64,000 bases of DNA, from positions 1-64,000 of the forward strand of contig JAFQZQ010000014.1 of the NCBI GenBank assembly GCA_017405845.1. The letters are read 5' to 3'. Made by a program: the position numbers and the translations under genes. Of the stretch, positions 12,030 through 18,081 are shown piece by piece (positions within the stretch are counted from its first letter, which is position 1; the number at the start of each line of letters is the position of its first letter). The stretch is from Mogibacterium sp. (GTDB taxonomy: Bacteria > Bacillota > Clostridia > Peptostreptococcales > Anaerovoracaceae). Under the pieces are notes generated by a model. That model saw only the letters and a list, made by a program, of their open reading frames with translations. It did not search any database and was not told where the DNA came from.

Positions 12030-12467
12030 ATGAAGAAAATATTATCGATATTACTTCTTATGATCGTGGCAGTTGTTTCTGTCATGTGTTTCACTGCATG
12101 CGGCAAAATGACGCTTGAAAAGTATTGTAAGGATAATCCTAAGGTTCAGGAGAGTGTCGATAAGGCAATGAGCGACTCAAATGTCGTTGTAGATATCAAG
12201 GGAAATGATATCACCTATACATTTGATCTCTCAAAGGCAGAAGGATATACCGAAGAAATCGCAAAGAGCGACGAAGTTAAGACTGCGCTGGAAACAGCCC
12301 TTTCATCAGCAGGTCCTACTTTCGGCAATATCTCTAAAACATTGGAGGAAAGCACTAAGATCGAAGGTATCAGCACTATAGTTAACTACAACTGGGGCGA
12401 TGAGCTGTTAGTTACAAAGACCTTTACTTCTGCAGATGCTGAAGCGGCTGAAGGTAGCGGTGAATAA
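12030..12467 (+). CDS. Small lipoprotein (DUF4854-like)
   Basis: A 145-residue protein with a type II signal peptide: basic start MKK, hydrophobic core, lipobox FTAC with Cys at about residue 24. The mature part begins with GKMTLEKYCKDNPKVQESVDKA. This arrangement of a lipobox followed by a LE-Y-x(n)-P motif recalls the DUF4854 family of small clostridial lipoproteins, a resemblance recalled from memory. The function is unknown and it presumably faces outside the membrane. AAGGAG lies 9 bases before the ATG. It ends at a strong bidirectional terminator. Confidence 0.75.
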   Translation: MKKILSILLLMIVAVVSVMCFTACGKMTLEKYCKDNPKVQESVDKAMSDSNVVVDIKGNDITYTFDLSKAEGYTEEIAKSDEVKTALETALSSAGPTFGNISKTLEESTKIEGISTIVNYNWGDELLVTKTFTSADAEAAEGSGE

Positions 12468-12490
12468 TCGATTATAGAAAACAAATAAAG

Positions 12491-12514
12491 ATGGCTGCGC
12501 ATCAGCGCAGCCAT
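12491..12514. terminator. Bidirectional terminator between lipoprotein gene and jag
   Basis: A 10-bp perfect stem ATGGCTGCGC / GCGCAGCCAT with loop ATCA. It is followed by TTTCATTT on the plus strand and by CTTTATTTGTTTT on the minus strand, so it can serve both convergent transcripts. Confidence 0.85.
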
Positions 12515-12529
12515 TTTCATTTGCCTTGA

Positions 12530-13396
12530 TTATTTTGTCTCGATGATGACCTTGCGGTATGGATCCTTGCCTTCGCTTCTGGTCTTTACGTTCGGGTGGT
12601 TCTGCAGTGTGCAGTGGATAACCTTTCTCTCGTAAGGATTCATTGGCTCAAGTGTGGTTGGCCTTCCGCTTCTCTCAACCTTGCCCGCGAGGCGGTTTGC
12701 GAGGTTTACGAGTGTCTTTTCTCTCTTAGCTCTGTAATTCTCAGCGTCGAGAATTACTCTGATATACTTGTCTGAGTCTTTGTTGACCACATAGCTTGCG
12801 AGGCACTGAACTGCGTCGAGTGTGGATCCTCTCTTGCCGATGATGGTTCCGGTGTCTTTGCCGGTGATCTCAACGAACACCAGCTCGTCGTTTGCCTTTA
12901 CGCTGAAGTCGAGATCGATGCCCATCTGTGTGGCGATGTCTCTGAGAAAAGCTTCGAGCGGATGATCCTTTGCAGGCTCCAGCTTCTTAACTTCGTAAAG
13001 CATGGTGTCTTCGAGCGACAGGCTGTATTTCTTTTTCGACTTGCGGCTCTTTTCTTTGCTGCGGGCTTTCTCCCTTGCTCTGGCGTCTTCTCTTTCTTCT
13101 GCTTCGAACTTGTCATATTCAGCTCTTACTTCGTCAGGCAGCTTCTGTGCGGAATTCTCCGGAAGTCCTGCGAGTATCGCGTCTAAATCGTCAAAACTTG
13201 CTTTCTTACTTACAACAGGCTCTGATTCCTTGGCGGTTACCCTTACTCTCGCCAGCTTCGAGCCTATTCCGAGGAAACCGTTCGATGATTCTTCGAGTAC
13301 CTCTATCTCTGCGTCCTCTTTGCTGATTTTAAGTTCTTTAAGCGCGAGATCTACGGCAGTGTCAACATCGACTCCCCATTTTTCTGAAGATCTCAT
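12530..13396 (-). CDS. jag: RNA-binding protein Jag/KhpB (SpoIIIJ-associated)
   Basis: A cytoplasmic RNA-binding protein, encoded next to YidC, that works with KhpA in post-transcriptional control of envelope and division genes in Firmicutes. The 288 residues show a Jag-N domain (1-50, with SSNGFLGIGSKLARV), a charged Lys/Arg linker (about 90-130), a KH domain (GTIIGKRGSTLDAVQ) and a C-terminal R3H domain (MNPYERKVIHCTLQNHPNV). The start is 3 bases after the yidC stop, an operon arrangement conserved at Firmicute origins. Confidence 0.95.
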   Translation of the reverse strand: MRSSEKWGVDVDTAVDLALKELKISKEDAEIEVLEESSNGFLGIGSKLARVRVTAKESEPVVSKKASFDDLDAILAGLPENSAQKLPDEVRAEYDKFEAEEREDARAREKARSKEKSRKSKKKYSLSLEDTMLYEVKKLEPAKDHPLEAFLRDIATQMGIDLDFSVKANDELVFVEITGKDTGTIIGKRGSTLDAVQCLASYVVNKDSDKYIRVILDAENYRAKREKTLVNLANRLAGKVERSGRPTTLEPMNPYERKVIHCTLQNHPNVKTRSEGKDPYRKVIIETK

Positions 13397-13399
13397 TTA

Positions 13400-14161
13400 C
13401 TAATAACTTCCTTTCATTCTGGCTCTCTTCTTCCTGGCGAGCTCTTTCTCTGCTCTTTCAGCAAGCTTTTTCTTCTCTTTCTCAGCGTTCATCTGATCTT
13501 TGATCTTGTTGATTCTGAGGTTAAAGAAAATCTGCATGAACTGACCGCCGGCCCAATAGATCGCAAGTCCTGCCGGATACGATCTTGCCAGCCATGTGAT
13601 ACTCAGCGGGAAGAAATATTTCATGATCGCGTTCATTGCCTTCTGCTGACCGGCGTTCTGTCCCGGCTGCTGCATTGTCATCGCGCTGTTCATGCTGAAT
13701 GCGAAGAACGTTGCGAGACCTGCTGCGATAGGCAATATCCAAAGGTCCGGCTGTGCGAGGTCTTTGATCCAGAGGAAAGACTCGTGGTTCGCAAACATCA
13801 GTGCTGGATCAGCCGGCATGTACTTCATCGGATTTCTGAGGAGTGCAAACAGTCCCATGATGATAGGGAACTGAATGAGCATCGGAAGGCAGCCGCTCAT
13901 CGGATTGAATCCGGCTTCAGCATACAGCTTCTGCATCTCTTCGTTCTGCTTCTCTCTGTCGTTTGCGTATCTTCTCTGTATCTCTTTTGCCTTTTCAGAC
14001 ATGTCGGACATGTTTGCTGTCGATTTTATCTGCTTAGCATAGAGAGGATAGAGTATCAACTTAACGATAACAGTCAGAATGATGAGGGAGATTCCGTAAT
14101 TGCCTACCAATTTGTATATCAGCGCAAGCAGATATCCGATAGGTTTTGCAATAAATCCCAT
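13400..14161 (-). CDS. yidC: Membrane protein insertase YidC/OxaA (SpoIIIJ type)
   Basis: Inserts membrane proteins, alone or with SecYEG. The 253 residues have about five membrane segments, starting with the one at about 18-38 (YGISLIILTVIVKLILYPLY). The next segments follow the GCLPMLIQFPIIMGLFALLR region typical of the family. The C-terminus is strongly basic (KKKLAERAEKELARKKRARMKGSY), a feature associated with ribosome contact. There is no obvious lipobox, unlike Bacillus SpoIIIJ. It sits between yidD and jag. Confidence 0.95.
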   Translation of the reverse strand: MGFIAKPIGYLLALIYKLVGNYGISLIILTVIVKLILYPLYAKQIKSTANMSDMSEKAKEIQRRYANDREKQNEEMQKLYAEAGFNPMSGCLPMLIQFPIIMGLFALLRNPMKYMPADPALMFANHESFLWIKDLAQPDLWILPIAAGLATFFAFSMNSAMTMQQPGQNAGQQKAMNAIMKYFFPLSITWLARSYPAGLAIYWAGGQFMQIFFNLRINKIKDQMNAEKEKKKLAERAEKELARKKRARMKGSY

Positions 14162-14196
14162 TTAATTACTCCGTTCCTGTGATAGTTGTTAGCCTT

Positions 14197-14427
14197 TTAT
14201 GGTACGGGATCATAGCCGCCCGGATGACCCGGATGACATCTGAGTATTCTCTTGATTCCCAGCCAGCTCCCCTTTAGCGCTCCGTACTTCTCTACTGCCT
14301 GTATGAAATACGCGCTGCAAGTAGGTGTATAGCGGCAGTGCGCTCCGATGTACGGAGAAATACCAAGCTGGTACGCCCTTACCAAGGCTATAAGTATTCT
14401 TTGGATGATAGTCTTCTTACTTTTCAT
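14197..14427 (-). CDS. yidD: Membrane protein insertion efficiency factor YidD
   Basis: A small 76-residue protein thought to assist YidC-dependent insertion at the inner membrane face. It shows the family hallmark cysteines and motif ([31 protein letters not shown]) and the C-terminal [14 protein letters not shown]. Its start overlaps the end of rnpA by 11 bases, so the two are translationally coupled. Confidence 0.95.
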   Translation of the reverse strand: MKSKKTIIQRILIALVRAYQLGISPYIGAHCRYTPTCSAYFIQAVEKYGALKGSWLGIKRILRCHPGHPGGYDPVP

Positions 14428-14776
14428 TGTTGTTGCCTGTGAGGATCCCGGCGCTGTCCAGCGATCTTTTAATCATCTTTTCTACCTCGGGTTCCTTGCA
14501 TCCGATAATGGCGGCACGCGCCACGAATATGATGTCGTACCCGCTTTTAATGTTTGGCTCGATTGCTTTATATGCAGCTCTCATGAGCCTGCGGGACCTG
14601 TTTCTTTTTACTGAATTACCGACTTTCTTGCTCGAAACGAATGCAGTTCTGGTATATTTAAGTCCGTTCCTTCTGTAAAGGATCACTGCAAATCTGTTGC
14701 CCTTAGACTTTCCCTGTTTATACACCCGTGAAAAGTCACTCTGATTTCGCAATGTGAGTTCGCTGTGATCTCTCAT
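14417..14776 (-). CDS. rnpA: Ribonuclease P protein component
   Basis: The protein subunit of RNase P, which trims tRNA 5' leaders together with the catalytic RNA. The 119 residues include the RNR motif region ([18 protein letters not shown]) and the basic N-terminus [21 protein letters not shown]. It lies downstream of rpmH and overlaps yidD, as at most bacterial origins. Confidence 0.95.
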   Translation of the reverse strand: MRDHSELTLRNQSDFSRVYKQGKSKGNRFAVILYRRNGLKYTRTAFVSSKKVGNSVKRNRSRRLMRAAYKAIEPNIKSGYDIIFVARAAIIGCKEPEVEKMIKRSLDSAGILTGNNNEK

Positions 14777-14802
14777 TCAGACACCAAATCAATTAATACA
14801 AA

Positions 14803-14937
14803 TTAAGCAGTAAGAGATTTTCTTCCTCTTGCTCTTCTTCTCTTGAGTACCTTACGTCCGTTAGCTGTAGCCATTCTCTTACGGAAGCCATGCTCTTTGA
14901 GTCTCTGCCTCTTCTTTGGCTGATAAGTTCTTTTCAT
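14803..14937 (-). CDS. rpmH: Ribosomal protein L34
   Basis: A 44-residue very basic protein of the large ribosomal subunit. It starts [18 protein letters not shown] and ends in an Arg-rich stretch and KSLTA. AGGAGAC lies 6 bases before the ATG and a near-consensus promoter lies about 85 bases upstream. The first gene of the rpmH-rnpA-yidD-yidC-jag operon. Confidence 0.97.
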   Translation of the reverse strand: MKRTYQPKKRQRLKEHGFRKRMATANGRKVLKRRRARGRKSLTA

Positions 14938-15020
14938 TTCTGTCTCCTTTATACTTTTATATTAATGTAGATAAATATTTATGTGTGCCCTCTGAATTCC
15001 ATGAGCACATAGACCTATAG

Positions 15021-15049
15021 ATTTTAGAAGAAAACTTTGTAAAAGTCAA
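15021..15049 (-). promoter_or_regulatory. rpmH operon promoter
   Basis: On the minus strand TTGACT (15044-15049), a 17-base spacer and TAAAAT (15021-15026) match a strong sigma-A promoter. It points to rpmH with a leader of roughly 80 bases. Confidence 0.75.
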
Positions 15050-15129
15050 CAAATCTTGAAAAATCAAGTATATAAGGATGTTTGCCATTACTATTTTTCG
15101 TGTCTAAATTTAGTACAATCTTTTTCAAA

Positions 15130-15270
15130 AAATGGGTTATACACAATATCTAGTATTCGCCATAACTTATTAACAACTTTATCAACAATATGTGGAAAAC
15201 TTATTTTTTGAAAAGCTGAAGTTAGCTGATTTTAACGTATTTTTAGGCTTTGCATGTGTGGAAAACTTTA
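15130..15270. other. oriC, upstream DnaA-box cluster
   Basis: The 367-base gap between rpmH and dnaA has no gene and is A+T-rich. DnaA-box-like 9-mers are TTATACACA (15137-15145, plus), TTATCAACA (15179-15187, plus, one mismatch to TTATCCACA), and TTTTCCACA on the minus strand at 15191-15199 and 15257-15265. The gene context (rpmH / dnaA) and the divergence of transcription here identify the chromosome origin. The unwinding element is more likely in the dnaA-dnaN gap. Confidence 0.85.
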
Positions 15271-15278
15271 TGTAAAAT
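15250..15278 (+). promoter_or_regulatory. dnaA promoter overlapping a DnaA box
   Basis: TTGCAT (15250-15255), a 17-base spacer and TAAAAT (15273-15278). A DnaA-box-like 9-mer on the minus strand (15257-15265) lies in the spacer, consistent with DnaA repressing its own gene. Confidence 0.6.
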
Positions 15279-15304
15279 GTGTTTACAAGGAAGAATTGAT
15301 AAAT

Positions 15305-16648
15305 ATGGATAAGAACAAGATATGGGGGACTACCCTCAATTTTCTTAGAGATAATAATACGAGTCTAAGTTACAATACCTGGCTGGCTCCTCTCACTATC
15401 CACCATATAGAGGAAGATGCCGGTATTATTTATCTTGCATGGCCAAATCAGGCAAAACTGATCACTCATATAAATGATCATTACCTTACTCAGATTGAAA
15501 ATGCTCTTAACAGCAGCACTGATAAGAAATACAGAGTAGTAATAAAGCCTGATAAAGAATACGAGATAGCTAAAATAGACACATCAAGGATGAAAAGTAC
15601 TTTTAATCAGGAAAAACTTTTCAATCCTCGTTTTAACTTTGAGAATTTTATAGTCGGTAATTCAAATAAATATGCTCATGCTGTATCGGTTGCGGTAGCT
15701 GAATCACCTGGAGATATATACAATCCTCTCTTTATTTATGGTGGTTCCGGACTTGGAAAAACTCATCTGATGCAGTCTATTGGTGTGCAGATCATACGTA
15801 ATAATCCTGAAACCAAGGTTCTTTACGTTTCTTCTGAAATGTTCACTAATGAGTATATAACTGCTATCAAGGAAAACAAAACCAGAGCTTTCCGCAACAA
15901 ATACCGCAAGCTCGATGTTCTGCTGATTGATGACATACAATTTATTGAAGGAAAAGAGCAGACTCAGGAGGAATTCTTCCATACTTTCGAATCTCTCTAC
16001 CATAATAATAAGCAGATCGTAATAACAAGCGACTGCCCGCCGGTCAGCCTTAAAGGTCTCGATGAAAGACTTCGTACAAGGTTCAGCTGGAACATGATAG
16101 CAGATATTCAGCCGCCTGATTATGAAACAAGAGTAGCTATTTTAAGAAACCTTGCAGAAAAATCAGATATTGAAGTTACCGGAGAAGTAAGTGATGTTTT
16201 AAGTCTCATTGCAGACCAGGTAAAGGATAATATCCGCGAACTTGAAGGAGCTTACAACAGAGTAGTTGGTCTTTCGCAGCTTCTCAATGAGCCAATCACT
16301 GTTGATAACGCGCGCAGCATATTAAAAGATATCATTAAAGATAATGAGCAGGCTGTTGCTCCTGAAAGAATAAGATCCATCGTTGCAAATCACTATAAAA
16401 TCAAGATTGCAGACATGGATTCTCCAAAGAGAAATGCCGAAATAACTCTTCCAAGACAGGTTGCAATGTATCTTTGCAGGGAAGAAACAGATCTTTCTCT
16501 TCCTAAAATAGGAAAGATTTTCGGAAACAGACATTATTCAACAGTTATTCATGCTGTTGAGAAAATAGAGGAGCAGCTTAAGTATGATGAGATCCTTTAT
16601 GAGAATGTAGAGACTATCAGAGCTAAGCTTCAGTCCAGAAAAAGATAA
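15305..16648 (+). CDS. dnaA: Chromosomal replication initiator DnaA
   Basis: An AAA+ protein that binds DnaA boxes and opens the origin. From the ATG at 15305 (AAGGAAG upstream) it has 447 residues, the usual size. Domain I is at the N-terminus (IWGTTLNFLRDNNTSLSYNTWLAPL). Walker A is GGSGLGKTHLMQ and Walker B LDVLLIDDIQFIEGK. The box VII/arginine-finger region is DERLRTRFSWNM. Domain IV carries the DNA-binding signature (RHYSTVIHAVEKIE). The gene is clearly more A+T-rich than most of the window. An upstream in-frame ATG at 15254 would overlap the promoter and is not used here. Confidence 0.97.
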   Translation: MDKNKIWGTTLNFLRDNNTSLSYNTWLAPLTIHHIEEDAGIIYLAWPNQAKLITHINDHYLTQIENALNSSTDKKYRVVIKPDKEYEIAKIDTSRMKSTFNQEKLFNPRFNFENFIVGNSNKYAHAVSVAVAESPGDIYNPLFIYGGSGLGKTHLMQSIGVQIIRNNPETKVLYVSSEMFTNEYITAIKENKTRAFRNKYRKLDVLLIDDIQFIEGKEQTQEEFFHTFESLYHNNKQIVITSDCPPVSLKGLDERLRTRFSWNMIADIQPPDYETRVAILRNLAEKSDIEVTGEVSDVLSLIADQVKDNIRELEGAYNRVVGLSQLLNEPITVDNARSILKDIIKDNEQAVAPERIRSIVANHYKIKIADMDSPKRNAEITLPRQVAMYLCREETDLSLPKIGKIFGNRHYSTVIHAVEKIEEQLKYDEILYENVETIRAKLQSRKR

Positions 16649-16665
16649 TCAACAGTTTCTTAACA

Positions 16666-16790
16666 TGTTTCACAAGCATTTATCATCATAAAAAAAATGC
16701 TTGCAAAGCTTCAAAAATCAACTTATTCGTAAGTTATCCACATTATCAACAAAGCATACTACTAATACTAATAAGATATATATAAATATG
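16666..16790. other. oriC, dnaA-dnaN unwinding region: DnaA boxes, DnaA-trio-like tract, A+T-rich stretch
   Basis: Two abutting DnaA boxes, TTATCCACA (16734-16742, perfect) and TTATCAACA (16743-16751), are followed at 16757-16774 by TACTACTAATACTAATAA. That tract reads as repeating 3'-GAT/TAT trinucleotides on the other strand. An A+T-only run (GATATATATAAATAT) comes next. This order (boxes, trios, unwinding tract) is the basal unwinding system described for Bacillus subtilis. A weak hairpin CAAGCATT / AATGCTTG at 16673-16703 may end the dnaA message. Confidence 0.7.
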
Positions 16791-16805
16791 GAAAGAGGTA
16801 CTTTC

Positions 16806-17909
16806 ATGAAAATTTATTGCAACAGGTCTGAACTTAATAAAGCTCTGAATAATGTATCTCATTCTGTTCCTGTCAGAACTACTTCAAGCATTCTTGAGGG
16901 TATTCTTGTAAATGTTGAAGAAGGAAAGATGTTCCTTACTGCTACTGATACTAATATGACTACTGAAACAGTCATTAATGTAAATTCAGAAGGTATATGT
17001 GAATTTGTTGTTCCGGCTAAGCTTTTCAGCGCCATCATTTCAAAGCTTCCTGAAGATGAAATGATGATAGATTACGATAATTCAAAATCCAAAATCAATA
17101 TTAAGTGTGCCGGATCAAGTTCTGAAATCATATGCTTCAGAGGAGATGAATATCCTAAGATTTTCATTGATGAAGGTGAAAATGAGATTTTCCTTGATAA
17201 GGAAGATGTAAAGAAGCTTATTAAAAAGACTGCTTTCAGTGCTTCAACTGATGAATTCAACAGAATCATCACAGGAGTTCTTCTTGAAATTAAGAACGGA
17301 AGCATGAAGATGGTAGGTGTTGATCCTTACAGAATAGCTACTTATAAGATTGATGTAGAGAATAAGGAAAACATAAGTGTAATTATTCCTGCTAAGCTGA
17401 TAATTGAAGTTGCAAAGTTTATCGATGATGACGGCGATTCAAAGATGAGCTTCGAAGTATCAGATAATAAGGTTATCCTTAAGTTCAATAATAATAAGGT
17501 TATCATTAATACTTATTCCGGCAAATTCATTGATTATGAAAGAATCCTTAATAAAGAAGGAAATATAAATGTAAGAGTAAAGAAGGATGATCTTCTGAAG
17601 AGTACTGAAAGAGCATCACTCCTGGCATCAGTTCAGAACAATAACCTTATAAGATTCAATATAGGAAAGGATATGATATATATCACTTCATTGAATGAAG
17701 AAGGAAATATTGAGGAAAAGGTTGAGATAATAAATGATGGAGAAGATTTGAATATAGGAATCAATTCCAGATATTTAAAGGATGCACTCAGTGTAATAGA
17801 AGATGAAGAAATAAATATCAACTTCAAAGACAGTGTAAGTCCTGTAATTATAAAACCTCTTAAGGGAGATAAATACACATATCTGATACTGCCAATAAGA
17901 ATGAATTAG
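16806..17909 (+). CDS. dnaN: DNA polymerase III beta subunit (sliding clamp)
   Basis: The ring-shaped processivity clamp of the replicase. From the ATG at 16806 (AGAGG upstream) it has 367 residues, starting MKIYCNRSELNKALNNVSHSVP and ending with the family-typical YTYLILPIRMN. The three clamp domains are about 120 residues each. The longer open frame upstream would run through the DnaA boxes and is not coding. The sequence is A+T-rich and rich in Asn/Ile/Lys, like dnaA and unlike the remaining genes. Confidence 0.97.
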   Translation: MKIYCNRSELNKALNNVSHSVPVRTTSSILEGILVNVEEGKMFLTATDTNMTTETVINVNSEGICEFVVPAKLFSAIISKLPEDEMMIDYDNSKSKINIKCAGSSSEIICFRGDEYPKIFIDEGENEIFLDKEDVKKLIKKTAFSASTDEFNRIITGVLLEIKNGSMKMVGVDPYRIATYKIDVENKENISVIIPAKLIIEVAKFIDDDGDSKMSFEVSDNKVILKFNNNKVIINTYSGKFIDYERILNKEGNINVRVKKDDLLKSTERASLLASVQNNNLIRFNIGKDMIYITSLNEEGNIEEKVEIINDGEDLNIGINSRYLKDALSVIEDEEININFKDSVSPVIIKPLKGDKYTYLILPIRMN

Positions 17910-17975
17910 ACAATATAATAAATAATAGGTAACGAAAAATCATATTAAAATGAATAATTTCGTGATAAATAATTT

Positions 17976-18008
17976 AAAAAAATCCGCTTAATTATAAGCG
18001 GATTTTTT
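17976..18008 (+). terminator. dnaN terminator
   Basis: AATCCGCTTA, loop ATTA, TAAGCGGATT, flanked by A-run and T-run (AAAAAA / TTTTTT). A strong intrinsic terminator usable in both directions. Confidence 0.9.
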
Positions 18009-18050
18009 AACCCTTTATTTATACTTTTTAGGTATGAAGTGAGTTAGACG

Positions 18051-18071
18051 CCCCTTCCGGGGACAGGCACC
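18051..18071 (-). repeat. 21-bp repeat, copy 1 (inverted relative to 28750)
   Basis: The exact reverse complement of 28750-28770. The core is CCCC GGAA GGGG, a short hairpin preceded by GGTGCCTGT. Similarity continues about 9 bases beyond the 21 (CTAACT in both). It sits directly downstream of the permease/ATP-grasp gene stop. Confidence 0.75.
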
Positions 18072-18081
18072 TAGTAGACAC

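Noticed and set aside
15254..15304. Earlier ATG for dnaA
   Set aside because: It overlaps the promoter -35/spacer and DnaA box; the ATG at 15305 has a ribosome-binding site and the family-typical N-terminus.
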